Below, piece by piece: positions 25,424-34,480 of a stretch of 64,000 nt of DNA; positions within the stretch are counted from its first letter, which is position 1; each line of letters opens with the position of its first letter. The position numbers and the translations under genes are program-made. This DNA comes from Lacrimispora amygdalina. Its GTDB lineage: Bacteria > Bacillota > Clostridia > Lachnospirales > Lachnospiraceae. The DNA lies in the NCBI RefSeq assembly GCF_900205965.1, contig NZ_OAOF01000020.1, positions 1 to 64,000 of the forward strand, in the 5' to 3' direction. The notes under the pieces are model-generated. The model had not been told where the DNA came from and did not search any database. It saw only the letters and a list, made by a program, of their open reading frames with translations.

Positions 25424-25987
25424 ATGTCATTCATTGGAAAAGAGATTAGTGATTTTAAAGTACAGAGTTTTATAAATGGAGAATTTAAGGAAGTAATAAA
25501 AAAGGACGTTTTGGGAAAGTGGTCCGTATTCTTTTTCTATCCGGCAGATTTTACATTTGTCTGCCCAACGGAACTGGAAGATCTTGCAGATAAATATGAG
25601 GATTTTAAAAAGGCGGGCTGTGAAATCTACAGCGTATCCTGTGATACCCATTTTGTACACAAAGCATGGCATGATGCTTCAAAGACCATCAAAAAGATTA
25701 AGTATCCCATGCTAGCAGATCCGACAGGAGCGCTGGCAAGAAGCTTTGATGTACTGATTGAGGATTCAGGAATGGCGGAACGAGCAACTTTTGTTGTGAA
25801 TCCGGAAGGTGTAATCGTAGCCTATGAGGTGATTGCCGGCAATGTGGGACGTAACGCAGAGGAACTGTTCCGCAGAGTGGAGGCTTCCCAGTTCGTTGCA
25901 AAGCACGGAGATGAAGTTTGTCCTGCAAAATGGAAACCAGGGGAGAAAACCTTAAAGCCCAGCCTGGATTTAGTTGGGCTTTTGTAA
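25424..25987 (+). CDS. ahpC: Peroxiredoxin AhpC (alkyl hydroperoxide reductase C)
   Basis: A typical 2-Cys peroxiredoxin that reduces H2O2 and organic peroxides. The 187-residue protein has the peroxidatic Cys47 in FTFVCPTE and the resolving Cys166 in EVCPAKW, with the usual AhpC ending. AAGGAG precedes ATG. It is followed after 12 bases by its reductase ahpF; both likely respond to the Fur/PerR-type box. Confidence 0.96.
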   Translation: MSFIGKEISDFKVQSFINGEFKEVIKKDVLGKWSVFFFYPADFTFVCPTELEDLADKYEDFKKAGCEIYSVSCDTHFVHKAWHDASKTIKKIKYPMLADPTGALARSFDVLIEDSGMAERATFVVNPEGVIVAYEVIAGNVGRNAEELFRRVEASQFVAKHGDEVCPAKWKPGEKTLKPSLDLVGLL

Positions 25988-25999
25988 AGGTGGTATCCT

Positions 26000-27640
26000 A
26001 TGGCTGAACTTTATGACGTAATCATTGTAGGCGCAGGTCCTGCAGGCCTCTCAGCAGCCATATATGCAGCAAGGGCCAGATTTAAGGTTCTGGTTCTTGA
26101 AAAGGAAAAAATCGGCGGTCAGATTACCATCACATCGGAAATCGTGAATTATCCTGGCATCGAAAAAACAGACGGAACAGAGCTGACAGAAAAGATGCGT
26201 GAACAGGCACAAAGCTTTGGCGCTGAATTTCAAATGGCCAGAGTGACAGATTTCGATTTTTCCGGGGATATCCGGCTTGTAAGGACCGATAAAGGTGATT
26301 TCCAGACACTTGGAATTGTACTTGCTCTCGGTGCAAACCCCAGAATGCTGGGGTTTGCAGGGGAGAAAGAATATAAGGGCAGAGGAGTGGCGTATTGCGC
26401 GACCTGCGACGGTGAATTTTTTACCGGAATGGATGTTTTTGTAATTGGTGGTGGGTTTGCAGCAGCGGAAGAAGCGGTATTTCTTACCAAATATGCAAAA
26501 AAGGTTATCATCATTGTAAGGGAAGAGGATTTCACCTGTGCTGCCACTGTAGCTGATAAGGCCAGGAATCATGAAAAAATCGAGGTACATTATCAGACTG
26601 AGATTGTTAAAGCAGAAGGCGACCGGTTATTGCGATCTGCCCGTTTTCTGGATAATAAAACCGGAAAAGAATGGAATTATGAGGCAGCTGAGGGTGAATC
26701 CTTTGGCATATTCGTATTTGCGGGCTATGTACCGGATACAGAGCTGGTAAAAGGGAAGCTGGAGCTTGACAGCCATGGATATCTCATCACCGACCAGAAT
26801 CAGATGACTAAAATCCCTGGAGTGTATGGTGCCGGTGATGTATGTGTTAAAAATCTAAGACAGGTAGTTACAGCTGTTTCCGATGGTGCAGTTGCTGCTA
26901 CCTCCTTAGAAAAATATGTGGCTGAGGTTTATGAAAAACTGAATTTGTCCCCACGGGAGCCGGCATCGGAGGAAATACACAGCAGTGAGGACACAAAACG
27001 TCTGGAAGAAACGGAAGGAGAGCTGTTTATCAGTTCCGGGATGAGACATCAGCTTAAGGATCTGTTTCAAAAATTTCAGAACAAAATTGTTGTTAAGGCT
27101 CTTCTGGATCAAAGCCAGCTGGCAGCTGAGATGGAATCCTTTCTGGAGGAACTGACGGGGATATCCGATCATGTGAAGGGGATTACTAAACAGGTATCGG
27201 ATAAGACGGAGCCGGATGAAACACTTCCTGCCCTGTGTGTTTTAAGAGAAGATGGAACGGAAACAGGAATTCGTTTTTTTGGGATTCCCGGAGGCCATGA
27301 ATTTAATTCTTTTGTAATTGGGCTTTATAATGCGGCAGGACCGGGGCAGTCTCTTTCTCCGGAAGATACGGACCGGATACAACGGATTAACAAACAGTTT
27401 AATATCCGGATCGCGGTTTCGTTATCCTGTACCATGTGCCCCACCACAGTTATGTCGGCAGGAAGAATTGCGGCAGGCAACAGGAATGTTAAGGTCTGGA
27501 CTTATGATCTGGCTTATTACCCGGAATTAAAGAAGCGGTATCAGATTATGAGTGTTCCCTGCATGATTATCAATGATGAGATCGTAGAATTTGGGAAGAA
27601 ATCCGTAGAGGAGGTTCTGACCATTCTGGAAAGCATATAA
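26000..27640 (+). CDS. ahpF: AhpF-type reductase with reversed domain order (TrxR then AhpF N-domain)
   Basis: The flavoprotein disulfide reductase that recycles AhpC. Residues 1 to about 315 form a thioredoxin-reductase module with GAGPAGLSAA (11-20) and the redox CATC at 133-136. Residues about 345-546 resemble the double thioredoxin fold that in E. coli AhpF is N-terminal: MRHQLKDLF, RFFGIPGGHEF and a CTMC redox centre at 477-480 with a later SVPCM cis-proline turn. So the modules are present but swapped. A Glu/Ser-rich linker (about 318-340) joins them. Electron flow NAD(P)H to FAD to CATC to CTMC to AhpC is inferred from the family. Confidence 0.9.
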   Translation: MAELYDVIIVGAGPAGLSAAIYAARARFKVLVLEKEKIGGQITITSEIVNYPGIEKTDGTELTEKMREQAQSFGAEFQMARVTDFDFSGDIRLVRTDKGDFQTLGIVLALGANPRMLGFAGEKEYKGRGVAYCATCDGEFFTGMDVFVIGGGFAAAEEAVFLTKYAKKVIIIVREEDFTCAATVADKARNHEKIEVHYQTEIVKAEGDRLLRSARFLDNKTGKEWNYEAAEGESFGIFVFAGYVPDTELVKGKLELDSHGYLITDQNQMTKIPGVYGAGDVCVKNLRQVVTAVSDGAVAATSLEKYVAEVYEKLNLSPREPASEEIHSSEDTKRLEETEGELFISSGMRHQLKDLFQKFQNKIVVKALLDQSQLAAEMESFLEELTGISDHVKGITKQVSDKTEPDETLPALCVLREDGTETGIRFFGIPGGHEFNSFVIGLYNAAGPGQSLSPEDTDRIQRINKQFNIRIAVSLSCTMCPTTVMSAGRIAAGNRNVKVWTYDLAYYPELKKRYQIMSVPCMIINDEIVEFGKKSVEEVLTILESI

Positions 27641-27656
27641 AAGAAAAGGAGAAATC

Positions 27657-28958
27657 ATGATGAATTATCTGGAAATTGAAAAGGTCATTGGAAGAGAAAT
27701 TATTGACTCAAGAGGGAATCCTACTGTAGAGGCAGAGGTACATTTAGCAGATGGTACCATTGCTATGGGAGCCGCACCCAGCGGAGCGTCTACCGGCGAA
27801 TTCGAGGCGCTGGAGTTAAGAGACGCAGATAAGACCCGTTATGGCGGAAAAGGTGTTTTAAATGCGGTTCACAACATTAATACTGTGATTCATTATGCTC
27901 TGGTTGGCATGGATGCATCTGATATCTATGGTATTGACCAGGCGATGATTACAGCGGATGGAACGCCGGACAAATCAAGACTGGGAGCCAATGCCATTCT
28001 TGCAGTATCCATTGCATGTGCAAGAGCAGCAGCAGTCAGCATGGGAATTCCACTTTACCGGTTTTTAGGCGGTATTACAGGAAACCGACTTCCTGTTCCC
28101 ATGATGAACATCTTAAATGGCGGTGCTCATGCAGCCAATACCGTAGATGTTCAGGAATTTATGATTATGCCGGCAGGCGCGCCAAGCTTTAAGGAAGGTT
28201 TGCGCTGGTGTACAGAGGTCTTCCACTGTCTTGCATCTATTTTAAAGGCGAAGGGACTTGCAACCTCCGTTGGAGACGAAGGCGGATTTGCTCCGGACTT
28301 AGAAAGTGACGAAGCTGCCATCGAGCTGATTCTGGAAGCGGTGAGAAAAGCGGGATATGAACCGGGACGGGATTTTGTACTTGCCATGGATGCTGCATCA
28401 AGCGAATGGAAAGGAGATGGGAAAGGTCAGTATGTCCTGCCGAAATCAGGTAAGCACTATACCTCAGAGGAACTGATTGAACACTGGAAACAGCTTAGTG
28501 ACAAATATCCCATTTATTCCATTGAAGATGCACTGGATGAAGAGGACTGGGAAGGCTGGAAGTTACTGACAAAAGAGCTGGGAAGCAAGATCCAGCTGGT
28601 AGGAGATGATTTATTTGTAACTAATACGGAGCGTCTGAAAAAGGGAATTACAGAGGGATGCGGAAATTCCATTCTCATTAAACTCAATCAGATTGGATCG
28701 GTATCAGAGACTCTGGAAGCCATTAAGATGGCTCACCGTGCAGGCTATACCGCCATTGCCTCCCACCGTTCCGGTGAGACGGAGGATACCACGATTGCGG
28801 ATCTGGCAGTGGCTTTAAATACCTGTCAGATTAAAACCGGAGCTCCAAGCAGAAGTGAGCGTGTTGCAAAATACAACCAGCTGATTCGGATTGAAGAAGA
28901 ACTGGGAGAAAGTGCAGTTTATCCGGGAATGGATGCATTTCATATCCGCCGATCATAA
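27657..28958 (+). CDS. eno: Enolase
   Basis: Glycolytic 2-phosphoglycerate dehydratase. The 433-residue protein has the SRGNPTVE start, GASTG, the catalytic GDEGGFAP loop, Mg2+ ligands in the DAASSEW / SIEDALDEEDW / VGDDLF blocks, and LIKLNQIGS with the catalytic lysine. AAGGAG precedes ATG 27657 (27660 also possible). It is only 16 bases after ahpF and ends at a strong terminator. Confidence 0.98.
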   Translation: MMNYLEIEKVIGREIIDSRGNPTVEAEVHLADGTIAMGAAPSGASTGEFEALELRDADKTRYGGKGVLNAVHNINTVIHYALVGMDASDIYGIDQAMITADGTPDKSRLGANAILAVSIACARAAAVSMGIPLYRFLGGITGNRLPVPMMNILNGGAHAANTVDVQEFMIMPAGAPSFKEGLRWCTEVFHCLASILKAKGLATSVGDEGGFAPDLESDEAAIELILEAVRKAGYEPGRDFVLAMDAASSEWKGDGKGQYVLPKSGKHYTSEELIEHWKQLSDKYPIYSIEDALDEEDWEGWKLLTKELGSKIQLVGDDLFVTNTERLKKGITEGCGNSILIKLNQIGSVSETLEAIKMAHRAGYTAIASHRSGETEDTTIADLAVALNTCQIKTGAPSRSERVAKYNQLIRIEEELGESAVYPGMDAFHIRRS

Positions 28959-28974
28959 ATAAAAAGATAGAGAA

Positions 28975-29011
28975 GACCTGCCTGGCAAAAAAGTCCGGCA
29001 GGTCATTTTTT
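28975..29011 (+). terminator. Terminator of eno
   Basis: GACCTGCC (28975-28982) pairs with GGCAGGTC (28997-29004), followed by A and six T. Confidence 0.9.
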
Positions 29012-29030
29012 CGTATTTTGATGAAAATGT

Positions 29031-29059
29031 TTGATGTATGGGAAAATAAATGGTATGCT
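29031..29059 (+). promoter_or_regulatory. Candidate promoter of the MBL-PPTase-CFA unit
   Basis: TTGATG (29031-29036), 17-base spacer, TATGCT (29054-29059), about 90 bases before the next gene. Confidence 0.45.
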
Positions 29060-29148
29060 AATGAAACTGGTGGAATATCAGACGTCCTTTTCCAATAGAA
29101 TAAACAGTGATACCCGCGATTAGCGCGGAGCAGGTGGGAGAAGGATAG

Positions 29149-29796
29149 ATGGCGGAGATAAAAAGAATCAGATGCGGAAGCGAGAACTGCTATCTGATAG
29201 AAAAAAAAGGCAGAGCCATTCTGATCGATACCGGAAGAAAGGGCTTTGAAGAAAAGATTCTTAATCAGTGTAAAAAAAACAGGGTGGAGCTGATCATTCT
29301 GACTCATGGCCATATAGAACAGGTACAGAATGCAGCATTTCTTTCAAAAGAGCTGAAAGCCCCTCTGGCTATCCATAAAAGTGATGTGGGTATTCTGAAA
29401 GATAATTTTAAGGATCCGGTTTCCTATCAGGGACTTTTGGGCATGATGGTTGCCGAAGTTGCTGTAAAGAATTTTAAGGATTCGGTGATTTTAGATTTTA
29501 CGCCTGATATCTTTTTAAAAGAAGGTGACAGGCTTGATGAATATGGCATAGACGGAACGGTTCTGGAACTTCCCGGTCATACCAGAGGCTCTGTGGGGGT
29601 GGAACTGGAGAAACGGGCCGTATTTGTGGGAGACGCTCTTATGAACTTATTTTACCCCGGTCTTCCCATGATTTACTGTGACCGGGAAGCTATGATAGAA
29701 AGTGCGGAAAGAATCAGCGCTCTTGGTGGAAGAAGGATATATTTCTGTCACGGAAACCCGGCGGAAAACAGAACCTGGATCCGGACAGATAATTGA
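29149..29796 (+). CDS. MBL-fold hydrolase-like protein with altered metal motif
   Basis: A 215-residue metallo-beta-lactamase-fold protein. The family metal motif HxHxDH reads H53-G-H55-I-E57-Q58, so the Asp is Glu and the last His is Gln. Other expected ligands look present: H144 in GHTRGS, D162 in VGDAL and H201 in CHG. It may therefore bind one metal or have a shifted activity. The closest general type is a glyoxalase II-like hydrolase, but the substrate is not predictable. It is followed by the PPTase after 16 bases. Confidence 0.8.
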   Translation: MAEIKRIRCGSENCYLIEKKGRAILIDTGRKGFEEKILNQCKKNRVELIILTHGHIEQVQNAAFLSKELKAPLAIHKSDVGILKDNFKDPVSYQGLLGMMVAEVAVKNFKDSVILDFTPDIFLKEGDRLDEYGIDGTVLELPGHTRGSVGVELEKRAVFVGDALMNLFYPGLPMIYCDREAMIESAERISALGGRRIYFCHGNPAENRTWIRTDN

Positions 29797-29812
29797 ACAG
29801 GGGAATTTGCGT

Positions 29813-30403
29813 ATGATTAACATTTATCTGAAAGAATTTGAACTAACGGCGGGAGAAAACAGGCATGAAAAAGAGCATCTGGTGGGCGAGATGCTCCTGC
29901 GGGAGGGATTAAAGAAGGAATACGGAATCGTTTACGGGGAAGATATTCCCCTTCCCGTTGTTAAAGGAGAGAGAGGAAAGCCCCAACTGAAGGAGTATCC
30001 TCACATTTACCATAATATCAGCCATACGGATGGACTGGCTGTATGTGCGCTTGGTGATGAACCTGTGGGGATTGATACAGAGCTTATCCGTCCTTTTTCT
30101 GAAAAGATCATACGAAAAGTGATGTCAGCAAAGGAACAGGAGCTGTTTGAGAAGCTGAAGGGAAAAGAGCGGACTGCCTACTTTTTTAAGATCTGGACGC
30201 TGAAGGAAAGTTATGTAAAAGCAAAAGGATGGGGGATTACCATACCCCTTACGGATTTTTCTTTTTATTTGGAAGATGGGACTGTTACATGCTCGGTTCC
30301 AGGTGTTCATGTGGTTTTGCGATGCCTGAAGGAGAAATATATGTTATCGTTGTGTACCTTACAAGAGACTAAAATCTGTTGGAAACGGCAAGAATCTATT
30401 TAA
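29813..30403 (+). CDS. Sfp-type 4'-phosphopantetheinyl transferase
   Basis: Transfers phosphopantetheine from CoA to carrier proteins. The 196-residue product contains the family motifs NISH (68-71), GIDTE (86-90, Mg2+ ligands) and WTLKESYVKAKG (128-139). The length is nearer Sfp than AcpS. No NRPS or PKS genes are in the window, so the carrier is unknown; fatty-acid ACP is possible. Start 29813 has AGGGG at nine bases; the longer in-frame upstream reading lies inside the preceding gene. Confidence 0.9.
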   Translation: MINIYLKEFELTAGENRHEKEHLVGEMLLREGLKKEYGIVYGEDIPLPVVKGERGKPQLKEYPHIYHNISHTDGLAVCALGDEPVGIDTELIRPFSEKIIRKVMSAKEQELFEKLKGKERTAYFFKIWTLKESYVKAKGWGITIPLTDFSFYLEDGTVTCSVPGVHVVLRCLKEKYMLSLCTLQETKICWKRQESI

Positions 30404-30431
30404 GTGTCTATCACTGGAATGGAGGAAGCCA

Positions 30432-31601
30432 ATGAAACTTGTATCGGATCAATCGATAATTACGTACTTACAGAAATTTAACCAGTATCCGTTTGAAGTA
30501 AGACTTCACGGAACATCATATCTGATCGGTGGGGGACATCCTGTGTTTACCGTTAGCATGAAAGAGGATATCAATACCAGGGATTTAATGACCAGCACGT
30601 CTCTGGCTCTGGGCGAGGCTTATATGAAGGGAACACTGGATATCGAAGGAGATTTATTTCAGGCACTGGATCATTTTATGGGGCAGATGGCAGCATTTAC
30701 AGCAGATCAGAAAAAACTAAAAGGTCTTATTTTTACTTCTCTTTCCAAAAAGAACCAGGAAAAAGAAGTTGCCTCTCATTATGACATTGGTAACGACTTC
30801 TACAGCCTTTGGCTTGACGATACCATGAGCTATTCCTGCGGATATTTTAAAACGGACCAGGATACTCTTTATGAAGCTCAGTGCAACAAAGTGGAACGTA
30901 TTCTGAAAAAGCTGTACTTAAAAGAGGGAATGACACTTTTGGATATCGGCTGCGGCTGGGGATATCTGCTGATTCGTGCAGCAACGGAATATGGAGTTAA
31001 AAGTGTGGGAATCACACTGAGCATGGAACAGAAAAAGGAATTTGAAAATCGGATTGAGATTTTAGGGCTGACCGACCGTATTAAGGTGGAACTGATGGAT
31101 TACCGGGATCTTCCCCAGTACGGCAAAACTTTTGACAGGGTAGTCAGTGTTGGTATGGTGGAGCACGTAGGGAGAGAGAATTACGATTTATTTATCAAAA
31201 GTGCAGAGTCTGTGCTGGTGCCGGGGGGGCTTTTTCTTCTGCATTTTATCAGTGCATTAAAAGAGTATCCGGGAGATCCGTGGATGAAAAAATATATATT
31301 TCCCGGAGGAATGGTTCCCAGTCTGAGAGAAATGATAAATCTGCTGAGTGATCATCAGTTTTATACGTTGGATGTGGAAAGCCTCCGGCGGCATTATTAT
31401 AAAACACTGCGTCACTGGGATCAGAATTTTAATAAAAACAGGGATCAGATTGAAAAAAAGATGGGTACGGAATTTGTGAGAATGTGGGACTTATATCTGA
31501 ATGCCTGCGCTGCAACCTTTCACAACGGAATCATTGATCTGCATCAGATTCTTTTGTCAAAGGGTATTCATAATGATCTGCCCCTGACCAGGTGGTATTA
31601 A
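30432..31601 (+). CDS. cfa: Cyclopropane-fatty-acyl-phospholipid synthase family protein
   Basis: SAM-dependent enzyme that methylenates unsaturated acyl chains in membrane lipids. The 389-residue protein has the typical N-terminal lipid-binding region with MKGTLDIEGDL, the SHYDIGNDFYSLWLDDTMSYS block, the SAM motif LLDIGCGWG and the VGMVEHVG..NY segment, all CFA marks. Cyclopropanation and the upstream PPTase suggest a lipid-related unit, which is inference. Confidence 0.93.
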   Translation: MKLVSDQSIITYLQKFNQYPFEVRLHGTSYLIGGGHPVFTVSMKEDINTRDLMTSTSLALGEAYMKGTLDIEGDLFQALDHFMGQMAAFTADQKKLKGLIFTSLSKKNQEKEVASHYDIGNDFYSLWLDDTMSYSCGYFKTDQDTLYEAQCNKVERILKKLYLKEGMTLLDIGCGWGYLLIRAATEYGVKSVGITLSMEQKKEFENRIEILGLTDRIKVELMDYRDLPQYGKTFDRVVSVGMVEHVGRENYDLFIKSAESVLVPGGLFLLHFISALKEYPGDPWMKKYIFPGGMVPSLREMINLLSDHQFYTLDVESLRRHYYKTLRHWDQNFNKNRDQIEKKMGTEFVRMWDLYLNACAATFHNGIIDLHQILLSKGIHNDLPLTRWY

Positions 31602-31632
31602 ATTAAAAGAGTAACGAAAGAGGAATAAGGCA

Positions 31633-32379
31633 ATGAAGATGACGGAGAAACAGCACCTTAAACGGGGAAGCATTCTGACGATATCAGGTGGAATTTTATG
31701 GGGAATATCAGGAACCTGCGGGCAGTATCTTTTGCAGGTAAAGGGACTGGATTCCGACTGGCTGGTTCCGGTACGCCTCCTTTGTGCAGGAATTTTACTG
31801 CTGTTTCTCTGTTATATAAAACAGGGAAAGCAGATCTTTGCTCCATGGAAAAGCAAAAAAGACGGGGCTGACTTATTGATTTTTGGCATGGTGGGTATGT
31901 CCATGTGCCAGTATACATATTTTACGGCAATCGGATATTCTAATGCAGGAACGGCAACTGTACTTCAGTACATAGGACCGGTTCTCATTATGCTTTATGT
32001 ATCCGCACGCGCAGGGAAAATACCAGGCAGATACGAGCTTCTGGCGGCGGTACTCGCCATGGCAGGTACTTTTTTACTGGCAACTCATGGGAAACCGGGA
32101 AATCTTGTGATTTCAGACAAGGCTCTTTTCTGGGGTCTCTGCTCTGCAGCAGCGCTTGCGGTTTATACTACCCAGCCAGGCAGGCTTCTTAAAAAGTATG
32201 GTTCCATGGTGATAGCAGGCTGGGGGATGCTCATTGGCGGAATCCTGCTCAGTCTGATTTTCCGCCCATGGGAGAAGCACCTCTTTTTAGATACCCAAGC
32301 GGTTTTTGGTATGCTGGATCTGCTTGGATTTGCATGTATTATTTCGACTATTTTTCTGCTGACATCAGGCAAAGAATAG
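31633..32379 (+). CDS. EamA/DMT-family transporter, apparently internally deleted
   Basis: A drug/metabolite-transporter superfamily permease. Full members have ten membrane helices in two EamA repeats and about 290-310 residues; this one has 248. The first repeat and the start of the second are complete, but after RPWEKHLFLDTQ the sequence runs straight into VFGMLDLLGFACIISTIFLL, which looks like the last helix of the family. About 50-60 residues, near two helices with the EP motif, seem missing in frame. The protein may be non-functional. RBS and start are ordinary. Confidence 0.8.
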   Translation: MKMTEKQHLKRGSILTISGGILWGISGTCGQYLLQVKGLDSDWLVPVRLLCAGILLLFLCYIKQGKQIFAPWKSKKDGADLLIFGMVGMSMCQYTYFTAIGYSNAGTATVLQYIGPVLIMLYVSARAGKIPGRYELLAAVLAMAGTFLLATHGKPGNLVISDKALFWGLCSAAALAVYTTQPGRLLKKYGSMVIAGWGMLIGGILLSLIFRPWEKHLFLDTQAVFGMLDLLGFACIISTIFLLTSGKE

Positions 32380-32385
32380 CCAGGC

Positions 32386-32414
32386 TTTACTTTTTATTTC
32401 ATATCATATATAAT
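32386..32414 (+). promoter_or_regulatory. Promoter of the RpiR-family regulator
   Basis: TTTACT (32386-32391), 17-base spacer, TATAAT (32409-32414). Confidence 0.65.
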
Positions 32415-32423
32415 GATGAAATA
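32395..32423. promoter_or_regulatory. Inverted repeat over the -10 of the RpiR gene
   Basis: TATTTCAT (32395-32402) and ATGAAATA (32416-32423) form a perfect 8-bp inverted repeat with a 13-base centre that covers the -10. It suits autorepression by the encoded regulator. Confidence 0.5.
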
Positions 32424-32451
32424 ATATTACATGAATTAGAGGTAACGATAT

Positions 32452-33306
32452 ATGCAGGAAAGTATAAGTGTGTCCGGTGTTCTCTGCTCTTCCTATGATT
32501 CTTTTTTTGAGGCAGAGAAGAAAATTGCGGATTTTATTCTCTCAAATAAAAGTGAAATCATTGACATGACAGTGGCGGAACTGGCTCTGGCAAGCGGGAC
32601 GAGCGATGCGACGGTTTCCAGATTCTGCAGGCGATGCGGGTTTAATGGGTTTCACCATTTAAAGATTAATCTGGCAAAAGAGGTGGCTGAGGAACGGGGC
32701 AACTCTATCGAGATTTCCAATGATATCAGCCGGGACAATATCGGCCAGTCTCTTCAGAATATTCTGGCGAACAAGGTTACGGAGCTTACCCAGACCATTT
32801 CCATGATGGATCCGGATGAACTTGATAAAATCTTATCCGTGGTGGAACAGGCAAGAACCGTACAGCTGGTGGCTGTTGGCAATACTATTCCTGTCGCACT
32901 TGATGGTGCCTTTAAGTTCAATCAACTGGGAATTGCCACTGTATCCGGGACGATATGGGAAACTCAGATGGCATATACCTGCAACATGGGTCCGGAGGAT
33001 GCGGTCATTATCATATCCAACTCCGGTTTTTCCAAACGGCTTATGACTCTTGTGGCAGTAGCCAAGGAAAACCATGTGCCAACCATTGCAATTACAAATA
33101 ATATTTCCTCTCCGCTGGGGCAGGCCTGTGACCATCACATCACAACTGCGACCAGGGAAAAGCTGCTTTTAGGAGAGTTTTGTTTTTCCAGAGTATCTGC
33201 AACAACTGTGATAGAGATCTTATATCTCTTTCTGTCTGTCAGCAGACCGGATTCACACGATCATATACGGCGTCATGAAATTGCAATCTCTGACGATAAA
33301 AAATAG
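32452..33306 (+). CDS. MurR/RpiR-family transcriptional regulator
   Basis: A 284-residue sugar-phosphate-sensing regulator. Residues about 1-80 form the HTH_6 domain (MTVAELALASGTSDATVSRFCRRCGFNGFHHLK), and about 125-265 form a SIS domain (VQLVAVGNTIPVALD, IIISNSGFSK). The downstream fructose genes begin 256 bases away, past a terminator, so it is likely their regulator or one of them; the ligand may be fructose-1-phosphate, by inference. Confidence 0.88.
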   Translation: MQESISVSGVLCSSYDSFFEAEKKIADFILSNKSEIIDMTVAELALASGTSDATVSRFCRRCGFNGFHHLKINLAKEVAEERGNSIEISNDISRDNIGQSLQNILANKVTELTQTISMMDPDELDKILSVVEQARTVQLVAVGNTIPVALDGAFKFNQLGIATVSGTIWETQMAYTCNMGPEDAVIIISNSGFSKRLMTLVAVAKENHVPTIAITNNISSPLGQACDHHITTATREKLLLGEFCFSRVSATTVIEILYLFLSVSRPDSHDHIRRHEIAISDDKK

Positions 33307-33332
33307 GAGAACCGGGAGGTTCTCTTTTTTTT
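33307..33332 (+). terminator. Terminator of the RpiR gene
   Basis: GAGAACC / GGTTCTC (33307-33324) with a GGGA loop and eight T, starting right after the stop codon. Confidence 0.92.
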
Positions 33333-33455
33333 GATGTAATGGGTGAATGACTGGGATTTCTTTGGGGAATAATGGAATATGGGGAAATAGTACAAAAAAC
33401 GGTCGGGAAAATACGATTAATTTATGACTAATTGTGCAAAGCGACGAAATGATAC

Positions 33456-33472
33456 GAGAAATATTATTTCTC
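33456..33472. promoter_or_regulatory. Palindromic operator upstream of the fructose operon
   Basis: GAGAAAT-ATT-ATTTCTC is a perfect 7-3-7 inverted repeat just upstream of the -35. Its AAAT/ATTT halves resemble the repeat over the RpiR promoter. Confidence 0.5.
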
Positions 33473-33483
33473 ATATAAACGTA

Positions 33484-33512
33484 TTGACGAAATAAAACAA
33501 TCGTATTATAGT
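33484..33512 (+). promoter_or_regulatory. Promoter of the fructose operon
   Basis: TTGACG (33484-33489), 17-base spacer, TATAGT (33507-33512). Confidence 0.7.
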
Positions 33513-33562
33513 ATAGACGAGGGGATGAAATAAAATTTTATATATAGAAGGAGCAGTGATAT

Positions 33563-34480
33563 ATGATTTACACGGTAACATTTAATCCGGCTCTCGATTA
33601 TGTGGTTCAGGTAGATCACTTCACACTGGGAACAGTCAACAGAACGGAGCAGGAAAGCATTTTCTGCGGAGGAAAAGGGCTGAATGTATCAACTGTTCTG
33701 GCAGCTCTTGGATATGGTAATACTGCACTTGGTTTTGTCGCAGGTTTTACCGGAGACGAGATAGAACGCAGAGTGGGAACCCTGGGATTTCGAAGTGATT
33801 TCATCCATGTTGAACATGGAATGTCAAGAATTAATGTAAAACTTAAATCCGGGGAAGAAACGGAGATCAACGGAATTGGACCTGAGATAACAAAAAAAGA
33901 TGTGGATCAGCTTTATGAAAAGCTTGACTGTCTTACAAAAGGAGATATCTTAATTCTGTCTGGAAGTATTCCCAGATCGATCGATGACGATATTTACGAG
34001 AGAATCATGGAGTATTTAGACAATAAGGGAATCCGCATTGTGGTGGATGCAACCCGTGATCTGCTTTCAAATGTGCTTGCTTATCATCCGTTTCTGATAA
34101 AGCCGAACAATCATGAATTAGGGGAGATGTTCGGAGTGACCCTGGAGACGATAGAGGAAATAATTCATTACGGAAAGCTCCTTCAGGAGAAAGGTGCAGA
34201 AAATGTGCTGATTTCCATGGCAGGAGACGGTGCGGTGTTAATTACAAAAAAAGGGGAGGTATTCCAGATGGGAGTACCCTCCGGAATTGTGAAAAATTCT
34301 GTTGGAGCCGGAGATTCCATGGTTGCAGGCTTTGTGGCAGGTTACCTGGAAAACGGCAGTTATGAACACGCTTTGCGCCTTGGAAGCGCTGCAGGAAGTG
34401 CGACCGCATTTTCGCAAGGTCTTGCAGCAAAGGAAGATATTATGAAGCTTTATGAAGAATTATTAAAGGAGGGGTATTGA
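33563..34480 (+). CDS. fruK: 1-phosphofructokinase
   Basis: PfkB-family kinase that turns fructose-1-phosphate, the product of the PTS next door, into fructose-1,6-bisphosphate. The 305-residue protein has the MIYTVTFNPALDY opening typical of FruK/LacC/PfkB, the GGKGLNVS substrate motif and the NSVGAGDSMVAGF ATP/anion-hole motif. AAGGAG precedes ATG. Its stop overlaps the fruA start by one base, so translation is coupled. Confidence 0.94.
   Translation: MIYTVTFNPALDYVVQVDHFTLGTVNRTEQESIFCGGKGLNVSTVLAALGYGNTALGFVAGFTGDEIERRVGTLGFRSDFIHVEHGMSRINVKLKSGEETEINGIGPEITKKDVDQLYEKLDCLTKGDILILSGSIPRSIDDDIYERIMEYLDNKGIRIVVDATRDLLSNVLAYHPFLIKPNNHELGEMFGVTLETIEEIIHYGKLLQEKGAENVLISMAGDGAVLITKKGEVFQMGVPSGIVKNSVGAGDSMVAGFVAGYLENGSYEHALRLGSAAGSATAFSQGLAAKEDIMKLYEELLKEGY

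Noticed and set aside
29110..29127. CCGCG/CGCGG hairpin before the MBL gene as a terminator
   Set aside because: Only five base pairs and no T-run; it is in the leader of the next gene.
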